A stretch of 64,000 nt of DNA, taken from the NCBI RefSeq assembly GCF_026340565.1, contig NZ_JAPEPB010000003.1, positions 29,236 through 93,235 on the forward strand. The letters are read 5' to 3'. The notes under the pieces were generated by a model. That model did no database searches. It worked only from the letters and a program-made list of their open reading frames with translations, and was not told where the DNA came from. The translations under genes were made by a program, and so were the position numbers. Below, one piece after another: positions 29,885-37,709 of the stretch. This stretch comes from Kitasatospora sp. NBC_01287. GTDB lineage: Bacteria > Actinomycetota > Actinomycetes > Streptomycetales > Streptomycetaceae. Numbering within the stretch: the first letter of the stretch is position 1; the number at the start of each line of letters is the position of its first letter.

Positions 29885-30331
29885 ATGTCCGACCTCGGCA
29901 CCACTCCGCTCCGGCAATCCCTGCACGACGCCATCAACCGCTACGAAGCGCAGATCGCCGGCATCTCCGACTGCTTCGACTCCTTCACCGCCGATGCGAT
30001 CCGCCACGAAGCCGAGGTCATCGCCGATAGCTCGAACAGCCAGTTGGCCGCTGCGGCGTACATGGCCATCCGCGGACACTTCGACATGCTCTCCACCTGG
30101 TACGGCGCCATCGATCAGCTCGACAGTGAGATCCGCGGCGACGTCGTCGAGGGCGGCATCGCGGCCGAGGCGCAGCAGCACCTCAAGCAGGAGGCGCGTG
30201 CCCTGTTTGGTGCTCAGCAGATCCTCCTGCGGGCCATCGCTGAGTACTACCACGGCGCCGCCGGTCCGCTCCTCGATCCCGCCTACGGGTACGCCTACGA
30301 GTTGTCGAACAGCGCCCTCAGCCCGTTCTGA
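29885..30331 (+). CDS. 148-residue all-helical protein, unknown
   Basis: ATG 29885 with AAGGAG. Long helices with Gln/Ala/Glu content and few aromatic residues except a Tyr-Tyr near the end. Resembles a coiled structural or regulatory protein. No family recognised. Confidence 0.6.
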   Translation: MSDLGTTPLRQSLHDAINRYEAQIAGISDCFDSFTADAIRHEAEVIADSSNSQLAAAAYMAIRGHFDMLSTWYGAIDQLDSEIRGDVVEGGIAAEAQQHLKQEARALFGAQQILLRAIAEYYHGAAGPLLDPAYGYAYELSNSALSPF

Positions 30332-30344
30332 CCAGGAGACCCTC

Positions 30345-30737
30345 ATGTCCCTCGCCATCGGACAGCGTGTCCGCACCCTGATCGACCTCGACTCCGCCGA
30401 CTGGGCGCCCGAGCAGCCCGACATCCCCGCCGACCGGCTGCCCACCAGCTTCGTCGAACTCGCCTACCTGATGGTCGAACTCGACCAGCAGGCCGTACCG
30501 GGCCAGCCCGACCCGTCCATCGGCCTGTGGAAGCGCCTGCAGGCCCAGGAGGGCTACGACATCGCGGCGCCACTGTGGCGCGACGCCTGCAACTACTGCG
30601 ACCACCTCATGAGCAGCGAGGACGATGACCGCGAGCCGTGCGGCGAGGGCATGTGTCACTGCTACTGCCCCAGCCGCGAGCACGCGTGCGGGTGTGACTG
30701 TCCGCGCGATGAGGACGGCCAGCTCGTCAACCTCTGA
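30345..30737 (+). CDS. 130-residue protein with Cys-rich tail
   Basis: ATG 30345 after AGGAG. An acidic helical N-terminal domain (Val-Glu-Leu-Ala-Tyr-Leu-Met-Val-Glu-Leu) is followed by nine clustered Cys and one His (Cys-His-Cys-Tyr-Cys, Cys-Gly-Cys-Asp-Cys), enough for two metal ions. Unknown role. Confidence 0.6.
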   Translation: MSLAIGQRVRTLIDLDSADWAPEQPDIPADRLPTSFVELAYLMVELDQQAVPGQPDPSIGLWKRLQAQEGYDIAAPLWRDACNYCDHLMSSEDDDREPCGEGMCHCYCPSREHACGCDCPRDEDGQLVNL

Positions 30738-30794
30738 CCGTCGCCCAACCTGGTGGCCTCTACCTGGTGGCCACCCCCACCCGAGGAGCACTAC

Positions 30795-31412
30795 ATGACC
30801 AACCCCGACCGCCGTCACATCGCCATCGTCCTCGACCGCTCCGGCAGCATGCAGACCGTCAAGACCGACACCGAAGGCGGCCTGCGCGCCTTCCTCGCCG
30901 CCCAGGCCGACGCCCCCGGCGACACCACCGTGTCCCTGTACCAGTTCGACACCTCATACGACACCGTGTACGAAAACGCCCCGCTCGCCGACGTCCCCCA
31001 CTTCACCCTCGTCCCGCGCGGCGGTACCGCCCTCCTCGACGCGGTCGGGCGGACCATCACCACCGTCGGCGCGCAACTCGCCGCCCTCCCGGCGGGAGAC
31101 CGGCCCGGCGAGGTCATCGTCGTCATCCTCACCGACGGCGAAGAAAACTCCTCCCGCGAGTTCAACCTGCACCACGTCAAGCGGCTCATCACCGAGCAGC
31201 AGGGCACCTACGGTTGGCAGTTCGTGTTCCTCGGCGCCGACCAGGACGCGTTCGCCGCCGCTGGCGGCATGGGCATCCGGGCGGACACGACGCTCTCCTA
31301 CTCCGGCGAGCACACCCACCGGTCCATGACGAATGCGGGCCGGATGGTCGCCCGCGGCACGCAGACGGGCCTGTACGGGTTCACGCAGGACGAGCGCGAC
31401 GAGACCAGCTGA
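30795..31412 (+). CDS. von Willebrand factor A domain protein
   Basis: 205 residues, ATG 30795 after GAGGAG. The metal-site motif Asp14-x-Ser16-x-Ser18 (Leu-Asp-Arg-Ser-Gly-Ser-Met), the Gly-Thr-Ala-Leu loop, and Leu-Thr-Asp-Gly-Glu-Glu-Asn give a complete MIDAS. No signal peptide, so cytosolic. Phage and tellurium/cobalamin systems pair vWA with a MoxR-type ATPase, but none is encoded here. It may scaffold a host complex. Confidence 0.85.
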   Translation: MTNPDRRHIAIVLDRSGSMQTVKTDTEGGLRAFLAAQADAPGDTTVSLYQFDTSYDTVYENAPLADVPHFTLVPRGGTALLDAVGRTITTVGAQLAALPAGDRPGEVIVVILTDGEENSSREFNLHHVKRLITEQQGTYGWQFVFLGADQDAFAAAGGMGIRADTTLSYSGEHTHRSMTNAGRMVARGTQTGLYGFTQDERDETS

Positions 31413-31464
31413 CCACCCGCCCGGCCCCATCGGCGGCCGGGCCCGATCACACCAAGGAGTCACC

Positions 31465-31716
31465 ATGCCGGACCAATTCACCCGCGATTTCGCGGTTCGC
31501 CAGATCACCACCGACCATGCCCTCCTCGTCCGCGACGCCGAGATCCTCGCCAAGGACACCCGAAACCTCGCCGACGCGCTCGCCCGCAGCAGCGAGGACA
31601 CTCGCAGCGGTGAGGCCAGCGCGATCGCCCAGGCCGCCCTTCAGCTCGCCGTACGGGCCGCTCGACTGCAGGGCCTCCGAGACGGCGCCGCCTACCTCGC
31701 TGACGCCCAGCCCTGA
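31465..31716 (+). CDS. 83-residue helical protein
   Basis: ATG 31465 with AAGGAG. Single Ala-rich helical protein with regular Leu/Ala spacing, likely a coiled-coil dimer. Unknown role. Confidence 0.55.
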   Translation: MPDQFTRDFAVRQITTDHALLVRDAEILAKDTRNLADALARSSEDTRSGEASAIAQAALQLAVRAARLQGLRDGAAYLADAQP

Positions 31717-31756
31717 GTCTGACCGCCCCGGGCTGTCGCAGAACCTCGCCGACGCC

Positions 31757-31876
31757 ATGAGGCAGCACGGCGCCGAGCAGTTGCAGTTCTGCGGCGCCCG
31801 GTCCGTGTACGGCACCTGCCACGGCCTGGTCCACGCCGGGCCGTGCACGCGCAGCAACGACCACGTCAACGACTGA
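31757..31876 (+). CDS. 39-residue Cys/His microprotein
   Basis: ATG 31757 lacks a clear ribosome site; the same frame is open upstream past 31700. Contains Cys-Gly-Ala-Arg ... Thr-Cys-His-Gly-Leu-Val-His-Ala-Gly-Pro-Cys, a zinc knuckle. Start uncertain. Confidence 0.4.
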   Translation: MRQHGAEQLQFCGARSVYGTCHGLVHAGPCTRSNDHVND

Positions 31877-31887
31877 GGAGCAGCACG

Positions 31888-32160
31888 ATGCCCACCACCA
31901 CCACCACCATGTCCCCGAACCACCCCGACGACCTGCCGATCTGGGCACGCCTCGCCCTCGCCAAGAACATGGGCAGCATCCGCGACGAGTACGACCGGCC
32001 CTACCCCCTCGACGAGTTCCGGCTCATCGCGGACCGCACCGAGGACGGCCACGGCGAGCCACTCAAGGCCCGCTACGGAGACCGGGCCAGCGATCAGCTC
32101 CGCAACCGTGAGTACATCGACCCCGACGGCCACGCCTTCTACAACGGCGACTTCTGCTGA
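31888..32160 (+). CDS. 90-residue protein, unknown
   Basis: ATG 31888 after GAGGAG. Thr-rich start, then Leu-Pro-Ile-Trp-Ala-Arg-Leu and an Asp-Pro-Asp-Gly-His end. Unknown. Confidence 0.5.
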   Translation: MPTTTTTMSPNHPDDLPIWARLALAKNMGSIRDEYDRPYPLDEFRLIADRTEDGHGEPLKARYGDRASDQLRNREYIDPDGHAFYNGDFC

Positions 32161-32171
32161 GGAGCAGCACG

Positions 32172-32546
32172 ATGACCGACACCGCCCCGCTCACCGACGA
32201 GCAGCTCGCCGACATCAGCGCCCGCGAGGCCGCCGCCAGGCCGGGCCCGTGGTACCGAGAGGACGACAAGCAGGACCTCAACCGCTGGGTCACCAATGAG
32301 GCCGGCACTGTCGAGATCAACCTCGGTTACCTCGGCAACAACAACCAGGCCGACGCCGAATTCGTCGCCCACGCCCGCGAGGACATGCCCGCTCTCCTTG
32401 CCGAGGTCCGCCGACTGCGCGCCGTGGAGGCCGCCGCCCGGGCGTTCGCGGACGAGATGGGCGACTACTGCTCCCCGCACGGCATCGCCGCCGACTACGC
32501 CCAGCGGCTCCGCGACAGGCTCCAGCAGGCCGAAGGAGCAGCATGA
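32172..32546 (+). CDS. 124-residue phage family protein, LTDEQL type
   Basis: ATG 32172 after GAGGAG. Opens with Leu-Thr-Asp-Glu-Gln-Leu-Ala-Asp-Ile and Gly-Pro-Trp-Tyr, then Phe-Val-Ala-His-Ala-Arg-Glu-Asp-Met-Pro-x-Leu-Leu-Ala-Glu-Val-Arg-Arg-Leu. A similar module is found at 45515. I recall this as a recurrent Streptomyces phage family with no function. Coiled-coil C-terminus. Confidence 0.65.
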   Translation: MTDTAPLTDEQLADISAREAAARPGPWYREDDKQDLNRWVTNEAGTVEINLGYLGNNNQADAEFVAHAREDMPALLAEVRRLRAVEAAARAFADEMGDYCSPHGIAADYAQRLRDRLQQAEGAA

Positions 32547-32782
32547 GCAGCGACTGGGCCGGCACGACCGAGGACATGTTCGACCTCCACCGCTTCACCC
32601 ACGACAAGACCGCGCTGTGCAACCCGACGATCCGGACGTACAGCAGCCGCACGCCCCACGACCAGTTCCGGGAGCCGTACATGACGCTGCGGTCCCGCGC
32701 GCAGATCGAGGCCACCGGCTTCGGCCACAGGTACACCTTCTGCCTGGCCTGCGACGCCAGCGACCAGCCCAACCAGCACTGA
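32543..32782 (+). CDS. 79-residue protein with one Cys pair
   Basis: ATG 32543 overlaps the previous stop. Asp/Thr/Arg-rich with Phe-Cys-Leu-Ala-Cys-Asp near the end. Unknown. Confidence 0.5.
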   Translation: MSSDWAGTTEDMFDLHRFTHDKTALCNPTIRTYSSRTPHDQFREPYMTLRSRAQIEATGFGHRYTFCLACDASDQPNQH

Positions 32783-32792
32783 GGAGCCACCC

Positions 32793-33044
32793 GTGAGCCC
32801 CGACGACATTCCGGCCAGCGTCACCAAGCTGTGTGCGTCCGCACCATGGATCATCCCGAAGAGCCCCGGCCAGGCCGCATACCTCCTGGCGCACTTCTGG
32901 CCCGCGATCGAGCAGCGCATCCGCGAACAGGTCGCCCGCGAGATCGAGCAACTCATCCTCCCCGCCACCAACGACGCCGCACAGATCCGCAACGGCGGCA
33001 TCGAACACGCCGCCCACACCGCCCGAAACGGAGCCGCCAAGTGA
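32793..33044 (+). CDS. 83-residue helical protein
   Basis: GTG 32793. Contains Ala-Tyr-Leu-Leu-Ala-His-Phe-Trp-Pro-Ala-Ile-Glu-Gln and a Glu-x-x-Ala-Arg-Glu-Ile-Glu-Gln helix. The next gene has the related pattern Ala-Trp-Pro-Ala-Ile-Arg-Glu, so the two may be diverged duplicates. Confidence 0.55.
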   Translation: MSPDDIPASVTKLCASAPWIIPKSPGQAAYLLAHFWPAIEQRIREQVAREIEQLILPATNDAAQIRNGGIEHAAHTARNGAAK

Positions 33045-33289
33045 CCAGCCAGATCCCCGCCAGCATCCGCGAGACCACTCGGAACGCCGCCGTCGCCAAG
33101 CTACAGTCCCTCTACTCCGGCCAGCTGCCGAACTCCGCCGCCATCGAGATCGCCGACGCGGCCTTCGATGCCGCTTGGCCCGCGATCCGCGAGCACTTCG
33201 CGCAGCTGCTCCTCGATGCCAACCCCGACCGGGACGCCGACTTCAGTGCGGGCGTCGACTGGGCCGCCGACACCATCCGCAACAGCTGA
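33041..33289 (+). CDS. 82-residue helical protein
   Basis: GTG 33041 overlaps the previous stop. Helical, with Asp-Ala-Ala-Phe-Asp-Ala-Ala-Trp-Pro-Ala-Ile-Arg-Glu and Asp-Trp-Ala-Ala-Asp. Possible paralogue of its neighbour. Unknown role. Confidence 0.55.
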   Translation: MTSQIPASIRETTRNAAVAKLQSLYSGQLPNSAAIEIADAAFDAAWPAIREHFAQLLLDANPDRDADFSAGVDWAADTIRNS

Positions 33290-33299
33290 GGAGCCACCC

Positions 33300-33476
33300 G
33301 TGATCCACTTCAAGCACTGCTACGCCTACGAGGGCAGCTACTGCGGCTGCGGCGCCGAGCAGACCGGCGGCTACACCGGCGACAACCCCGGCCCCGACCT
33401 GCTGCTGCCCGCCGCGCCGTTCAGCCTCGCCACCCGCGCCAACGCCAACGGGCCCTGGGTCGAGAAGGAGTCCTGA
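33300..33476 (+). CDS. 58-residue Cys-containing protein
   Basis: GTG 33300 with GAGGAG upstream. Begins with Phe-Lys-His-Cys-Tyr-Ala-Tyr-Glu-Gly-Ser-Tyr-Cys-Gly-Cys-Gly, a small metal knuckle. Shares TGATG overlap with the next gene. Confidence 0.5.
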   Translation: MIHFKHCYAYEGSYCGCGAEQTGGYTGDNPGPDLLLPAAPFSLATRANANGPWVEKES

Positions 33477-33697
33477 TGGCCCGCAAGTCCAAGCCCTGGG
33501 CCGTCATCTGCAGGACCCCCGACGGCCCGTTCCGCACCGAGCACACAAGCGAGAACAAGGCCTACGAGAAGGCCCGTGAAGTCCGCGACGCCGTGAAGGC
33601 CGGCAGCAGCCGCGTCACCTGGATCCGCGTCGAGCAGTGGGAACCCGACGCCAGCCGCTGGACGCTGTTCGACCTCATCGACCCCAAGGAGTGGTGA
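33476..33697 (+). CDS. 73-residue basic protein
   Basis: ATG 33476. Beta-hairpin pattern (Trp-Ala-Val-Ile-Cys-Arg-Thr-Pro-Asp-Gly-Pro-Phe) then a Lys/Arg helix, ending in Trp. Possibly nucleic-acid binding. Unknown. Confidence 0.5.
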   Translation: MARKSKPWAVICRTPDGPFRTEHTSENKAYEKAREVRDAVKAGSSRVTWIRVEQWEPDASRWTLFDLIDPKEW

Positions 33698-33966
33698 TGA
33701 CCACCGACCCGACCGTTCTCGCCGTTCAAGAAGCCCGACGCACCATCTACGAGGCCCTGAACACCCTGCCAGCGTGGGACGCCGCCCGGGTTCGCGCCCA
33801 ACTCGCCGAGCTGGAGCGGGCCGTTGAGGCCCACGTCCGTGAGCAGGTCGCCCGCGGGTACGAGGCCGGGATTGTCACATGGGAGGGCATGGGCGATCGC
33901 GCCCGCGACAGAAACGACATGCTTCGCATGGCTGCGCGCATCGCCCGCAACGGAGTAGCCCAGTGA
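33697..33966 (+). CDS. 89-residue helical protein
   Basis: ATG 33697 overlaps the previous stop. Long helix with Leu-Ala-Glu-Leu-Glu-Arg-Ala-Val-Glu heptads. Unknown. Confidence 0.5.
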   Translation: MTTDPTVLAVQEARRTIYEALNTLPAWDAARVRAQLAELERAVEAHVREQVARGYEAGIVTWEGMGDRARDRNDMLRMAARIARNGVAQ

Positions 33967-34148
33967 CGGTCCGCCAGGTCACCGTCCACGTCGTCACCTG
34001 CGACGGCTGCGGCCGTGAACTCGGCCAGGGCTACGGCCACCGCGAAACCTACGACACCCAGCACGAAGCCGACACCGCCGCGCGAGACGCCGGCTGGACC
34101 CCGCACCCCGACGGAACCCACTACTGCCAGACAGGAGAACACCGGTGA
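33963..34148 (+). CDS. 61-residue zinc-ribbon protein
   Basis: GTG 33963 overlaps the previous stop. Val-Thr-Cys-Asp-Gly-Cys-Gly-Arg-Glu-Leu ... Tyr-Cys forms a partial zinc ribbon between beta strands. This layout is common in small actinophage proteins. Confidence 0.55.
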   Translation: MTVRQVTVHVVTCDGCGRELGQGYGHRETYDTQHEADTAARDAGWTPHPDGTHYCQTGEHR

Positions 34149-34447
34149 CCCTCACCCCGCGACAGATCAACCAGCGCCTCGCCCTCCACGATCAACTCCT
34201 CAACATCCTCACCGAGGCGCAGCAAGAACGCCCCGAACGCCAGGAAGTCTTCAACGGCGAACTTGACTGGGTCACATTCGAACGGACCGTCATGCTCAAC
34301 GCGGTCAACGCCGCGCGGGCCGCCCAGCTTCTGCCGCCTATCCCCATCAGTGCCGTCGAGGCTGTCGAGCAGCAGGCCATCGGCCACTCCGACTACAGCA
34401 CCAAGTTCGCCCTGTACTGCGTCGAACTCGCCCTGGAGCAGGCGTGA
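34145..34447 (+). CDS. 100-residue helical protein
   Basis: GTG 34145 overlaps the previous stop. All-helical with Gln/Leu-rich front and Val-Thr-Phe-Glu-Arg-Thr-Val-Met core. Unknown. Confidence 0.5.
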   Translation: MTLTPRQINQRLALHDQLLNILTEAQQERPERQEVFNGELDWVTFERTVMLNAVNAARAAQLLPPIPISAVEAVEQQAIGHSDYSTKFALYCVELALEQA

Positions 34448-34566
34448 TCGACCAGAAGCCCGACGCTTACGACGAGGACGAGGACGACCCGTTCGACCAC
34501 GATGGCTGCTACCAGCCGCACGTCCGTAGCGGCGACTACTACGACTGCGACGGCCGACCCCTCTGA
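34444..34566 (+). CDS. 40-residue very acidic peptide
   Basis: GTG 34444 overlaps the previous stop. Fourteen or so Asp/Glu residues, several Tyr and two Cys; could mimic DNA, as several phage inhibitors do, but it is very short. Unknown. Confidence 0.45.
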   Translation: MIDQKPDAYDEDEDDPFDHDGCYQPHVRSGDYYDCDGRPL

Positions 34567-34579
34567 CAAGGAGCAGCAC

Positions 34580-34807
34580 ATGCCCGCGAAGCCCGGCCGG
34601 ATCTACCAGCAGTGCGACCCGCGCGTCATCTACCCGACGCGGATCCGCATCGACACGATCCACGACGACCACGCCGCGATCACCTACCTCGACACCAGAA
34701 GGCCAGGCATCATCTACGGCCGGATCCGCACGGACCAGCTCCACGACTCCCCGACCACCAAGACCGGCAAGCCCCGCCGCACCGGATACGCACTGGAGAC
34801 GAAGTGA
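34580..34807 (+). CDS. 75-residue basic protein
   Basis: ATG 34580 with AAGGAG. Starts Pro-Gly-Arg-Ile-Tyr-Gln-Gln-Cys-Asp-Pro-Arg and has an Arg-Ile-Arg-Ile-Asp-Thr-Ile strand, a small beta-barrel pattern seen in many actinophage proteins. Unknown. Confidence 0.55.
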   Translation: MPAKPGRIYQQCDPRVIYPTRIRIDTIHDDHAAITYLDTRRPGIIYGRIRTDQLHDSPTTKTGKPRRTGYALETK

Positions 34808-35061
34808 AGATCACCGTAACGATCACCGTCGAGGTCGAACGAGCCGACGGCACCTACACCAAGACCACCGAACGCCGTGAAACCACCACCGGCGACAACC
34901 CCCGCTTCGAGGTCGACGAGTGCGCCAAGGCGATCGACGCGACCGCCACGGTCATCAACCGCCGGATCGACGACAAGGCCGTTGAGGCCCGATTCAAGGG
35001 CGACGCCTGCCCGACGTGTACCGGGACCGGCGGCGACCACCAGATCGGCTGCCAGTCGTGA
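34804..35061 (+). CDS. 85-residue beta-rich protein with Cys tail
   Basis: GTG 34804 overlaps the previous stop. Repeated Thr/Val strands (Ile-Thr-Val-Thr-Ile-Thr-Val-Glu-Val) and a Cys-Pro-Thr-Cys-Thr-Gly-Thr-Gly end similar to a DnaJ-like zinc repeat unit. Unknown. Confidence 0.5.
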   Translation: MKITVTITVEVERADGTYTKTTERRETTTGDNPRFEVDECAKAIDATATVINRRIDDKAVEARFKGDACPTCTGTGGDHQIGCQS

Positions 35062-35336
35062 CTGCGCTCGTCGTGGCTGTGGCCGCCGTGGCCGGCTACC
35101 TGGCCGGCCGGCTCCGCCCGTGGGGCTGGCTCGGCGACTGGGCGAAGGGACAGATGCGGAGCAGTGGGAGCTGGTACTGCGGCAGTAAGCTCCGCCAGAC
35201 GGTGTTGCTTCTCGCCCTGGCTGTCACTGCTCCCCGCGAAACCCTGCGCGCCCTGCGCCACCGCAAGGACGACCCCGAGCCGCCCGTCGTCTACAGCCCG
35301 AACTGGGTGGCCAGGAGCGACACGCCCGGCGCCTGA
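35058..35336 (+). CDS. 92-residue membrane-anchored protein
   Basis: GTG 35058 overlaps the previous stop. N-terminal hydrophobic helix (Leu-Val-Val-Ala-Val-Ala-Ala-Val-Ala-Gly-Tyr-Leu-Ala) plus a second hydrophobic stretch near residue 55. Last gene before a terminator. Confidence 0.5.
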   Translation: MTALVVAVAAVAGYLAGRLRPWGWLGDWAKGQMRSSGSWYCGSKLRQTVLLLALAVTAPRETLRALRHRKDDPEPPVVYSPNWVARSDTPGA

Positions 35337-35337
35337 C

Positions 35338-35378
35338 GCGGGCCCAACTTCCCTGCTCAGGGCACGGATTGGGCCCGC
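35338..35378 (+). terminator. stem-loop terminator
   Basis: Perfect 10-bp arms GCGGGCCCAA (35338-35347) and TTGGGCCCGC (35369-35378) start right after the stop at 35336. Loop of 21 bases. A GATAAT hexamer near 35409 may begin the next transcript. Confidence 0.7.
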
Positions 35379-35447
35379 AAGGCAGATGCGATCAAGTGGC
35401 ACAAATGAGATAATCGACGCATACCACCCAGCCCGAGAGGCACCCTC

Positions 35448-35969
35448 ATGCCGACCCGAATCACCCTCGCCGACGTCCACGCCCTCGCCACCGAAGCTCA
35501 CGCCGGACAGTTCGACAAGATCGGTGCCCCGTACATCCGGCACGTCGAAGCTGTCGCCGCCGGCCTCGCACCGTTCGGCGTCGGCATGCAGATGGCCGGG
35601 CTCCTCCACGACACCCTCGAAGACACCGACCTGACCGCCGAACAGCTGCTCGCCGCCGGGGTGCCGGGTACAGTCGTCGATCTGGTGCAACGGGTGACGA
35701 ACAACCCGGACGTCACCTACCAGGCGAAGATCGAGGCGATCGTCACGAACTACGGCGCCACCCTCATCAAGATCGCTGATAACGCGCACAACAGCCACCC
35801 CGACCGGACCGCCCAGCTCCCTGCTGAGAAGCGCGAGCGCCTCGCCCGAAAGTACGCAGACGCCCGCAGTGTGCTCTGGGCAGCCGTCCCCGTCGAAGAC
35901 GTCAAGGCGATCGTCAGCATCGTCAACCCGGCGCTTCTCGGCGAGCTGGGGGCTCAGCTGTGGCGGTGA
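35448..35969 (+). CDS. MESH1-like HD hydrolase (small alarmone hydrolase type)
   Basis: 173 residues, ATG 35448. The RelA/SpoT-type HD domain is clear: Ala-His-Ala-Gly-Gln-Phe-Asp-Lys-x-Gly-x-Pro-Tyr-Ile-x-His32, then His54-Asp55-x-x-Glu58-Asp59-Thr, and Ile-Lys-Ile-Ala-Asp-Asn near residue 108. No synthetase, TGS or ACT domain is present, so it is a stand-alone hydrolase of ppGpp-like or other nucleotide signals. Phage small alarmone hydrolases can neutralise toxic alarmone synthetases. Substrate is inferred. Confidence 0.85.
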   Translation: MPTRITLADVHALATEAHAGQFDKIGAPYIRHVEAVAAGLAPFGVGMQMAGLLHDTLEDTDLTAEQLLAAGVPGTVVDLVQRVTNNPDVTYQAKIEAIVTNYGATLIKIADNAHNSHPDRTAQLPAEKRERLARKYADARSVLWAAVPVEDVKAIVSIVNPALLGELGAQLWR

Positions 35970-36112
35970 AGCACCACCCTTGGCTGTACCGGACCGGCCG
36001 TCACGGCTGCTGGGCGTCGTGCACATGCGGCGACTGGCAGTCCCGCACCTACACCACCGTCACCGGCGCGCACCTCGCGTACGGCAAGCACCTACTGGAG
36101 GCCCGGCGATGA
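35960..36112 (+). CDS. 50-residue Cys/His microprotein
   Basis: GTG 35960 overlaps the HD gene by 10 bases. Gly-Cys-Trp-Ala-Ser-Cys-Thr-Cys-Gly-Asp-Trp-Gln-Ser is a recurring small zinc motif in Streptomyces phages. Unknown. Confidence 0.5.
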   Translation: MAVKHHPWLYRTGRHGCWASCTCGDWQSRTYTTVTGAHLAYGKHLLEARR

Positions 36113-36651
36113 CTCGCCCGCTGCTCCTGATCGATGTTGACGGACCGCTCAATCCGTTCGCCGCGAAGGCCACCCGACGCCCCGACGGATACTCCACCTA
36201 CCGCATGCTGCCCGCCTCCTGGATCGCCCGGCAAGCCAACCCCCGCCGCGCCAAGCCCCTGCGCGTCTGGCTCAACCACGATCACGGCGCCATGCTGCAG
36301 GCCCTGCCGTACGACCTCGTGTGGTGCACCACGTGGCAGGCCGAAGCGAACTACTGGATCGGCCCGCACCTCGGCCTCCCCGAGCTGCCGCACGTGCCGT
36401 TCGAGCACCTCTGGGCCAGCCGGCCGGACGGCATGTACTTCAAGACGTGGGAGGTCGTCCGCTGGGCGCAGGGCCGGCCGTTCGCGTGGGTCGACGACGA
36501 GATCGGCGCTGCGGACCGGGAGTTCGTGACCGATGTCCACGAAGGCCCGGCGCTCCTTCATCACGTCGATCCGCGCCTCGGCATGCTGCCTGCCGACTTC
36601 GAGGCGCTCGCCGACTGGGCCAACTCGCTGGAGACGGAGACCGCAGCATGA
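36109..36651 (+). CDS. HAD-family phosphatase
   Basis: 180 residues, ATG 36109 overlapping the previous stop. Motif I is Leu-Leu-Leu-Ile-Asp9-Val-Asp11-Gly-Pro-Leu-Asn; motif II Val-Trp-Cys-Thr-Thr-Trp; motif IV Phe-Ala-Trp-Val-Asp-Asp-Glu. This branch is common in actinobacterial phages and includes nucleotide or polynucleotide phosphatases. It follows the HD hydrolase, hinting at nucleotide signal or DNA/RNA end processing. Substrate unknown. Confidence 0.85.
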   Translation: MTRPLLLIDVDGPLNPFAAKATRRPDGYSTYRMLPASWIARQANPRRAKPLRVWLNHDHGAMLQALPYDLVWCTTWQAEANYWIGPHLGLPELPHVPFEHLWASRPDGMYFKTWEVVRWAQGRPFAWVDDEIGAADREFVTDVHEGPALLHHVDPRLGMLPADFEALADWANSLETETAA

Positions 36652-36887
36652 TCACCACCTGCCCCATCGCCGACTGCAACGAAGACGACCTGTACGGCCG
36701 GACGGACCTGTACGAGCACCTGCGGGAAGACCACAGCCGTGACGAGTTGCTGAACACGCTCATCGATCTGGCCGATGATCTCGCCTCCGCCCGCGCCAAC
36801 ACCGAGTGCCAGATCTGCGGCAACTACGGGGCCACACCCGGCGACCACCCACTCTGCGACACCTGCGAGAAGGAGGTCCGGGGATGA
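36648..36887 (+). CDS. 79-residue double zinc-finger protein
   Basis: ATG 36648 overlaps the previous stop. Cys-Pro-Ile-Ala-Asp-Cys ... His-Leu-Arg-Glu-Asp-His is a C2H2-type finger; the end holds Cys-Gln-Ile-Cys ... Cys-Asp-Thr-Cys. Likely nucleic-acid binding. Confidence 0.6.
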   Translation: MITTCPIADCNEDDLYGRTDLYEHLREDHSRDELLNTLIDLADDLASARANTECQICGNYGATPGDHPLCDTCEKEVRG

Positions 36888-37132
36888 CCGCCAGGAAGTT
36901 CGGCTTCACCGTGGAGTACGTTGACGAGCCCTGGGATGAGGACAACAAGCCCGGCTGGCGCGTCTTCCTGCCCCACCAGTGTGACCAGTGGCGCATCGAC
37001 GACGAGAACGCGTATGAGGACCCCACCGTCCAGACCACGGCCCTCGCCCGCCTGGACGCGTTCATCGCCGAAGCCCAACAAGCCCGCGCAGCGTTGGCCC
37101 GCGGCGAGCAGTACCCGACGGAGGAGCAGTGA
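36884..37132 (+). CDS. 82-residue protein, unknown
   Basis: ATG 36884 with AAGGAG. Beta-hairpin with Trp/Asp-rich loop, then a helical end (Leu-Ala-Arg-Leu-Asp-Ala-Phe-Ile-Ala-Glu-Ala). Resembles a common single-domain actinophage accessory protein. Confidence 0.55.
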   Translation: MTARKFGFTVEYVDEPWDEDNKPGWRVFLPHQCDQWRIDDENAYEDPTVQTTALARLDAFIAEAQQARAALARGEQYPTEEQ

Positions 37133-37509
37133 CCGACCGCAGTTTCTGGCGTCGACTCGGCGCGGCCGTACTCCACACCGGCCCCAGCTACCAGCCCGAG
37201 CCCCTGCCCCGCCGCGGTGACCAGTTCGAGCAGTGGCTCAAGGCGCACCGGGACCGCCGGCAAGAACGCGACGGCGTCTGGTGGTACCTCGATGAGATGC
37301 TCGACGACTACCGGCTCCACGCCGACACCGGAACCCCACTCGACCAGCACTGCTGCGAGAACGGCAACGTCGACGACTGCGCCGGCTGCCACGACCAGGA
37401 GCAGCCCTGCCAGCACGTCTCCCCCGCCTACAACTTCCCCGGCGAGCCGCCGCATGGTGGCCCGTGCATCAAGTGCAGCATCCCGTTCGACCCGGAGATG
37501 ATGAAGTGA
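37129..37509 (+). CDS. 126-residue Cys/His-rich protein
   Basis: GTG 37129 overlaps the previous stop. Charged N-terminal helix with Trp-Trp-Tyr, then His-Cys-Cys-Glu ... Cys-Ala-Gly-Cys-His ... Cys-Gln-His ... Cys-Ile-Lys-Cys, two metal sites. Unknown. Confidence 0.55.
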   Translation: MTDRSFWRRLGAAVLHTGPSYQPEPLPRRGDQFEQWLKAHRDRRQERDGVWWYLDEMLDDYRLHADTGTPLDQHCCENGNVDDCAGCHDQEQPCQHVSPAYNFPGEPPHGGPCIKCSIPFDPEMMK

Positions 37510-37709
37510 CCGACGTCGAAGTCCTACAGGCCGCGATCCGGGAGCTTGCCGAGCGCCCGTCCGGGCTCCCCGCGTCCTATAACCCGCTGATCGCCGCGCT
37601 CCTCCGCAGGCTGACCAGCAAGACCAACCTTGACGGGATGCTGCCCGGCGTGGCCGGCAGCAACGAGGCTCTCGCCCTCGCCAGGGCCATCACCGGAGAC
37701 CAGACATGA
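37506..37709 (+). CDS. 67-residue helical protein
   Basis: GTG 37506 overlaps the previous stop. Helical, Leu/Ala/Arg-rich. Unknown. Confidence 0.5.
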   Translation: MTDVEVLQAAIRELAERPSGLPASYNPLIAALLRRLTSKTNLDGMLPGVAGSNEALALARAITGDQT

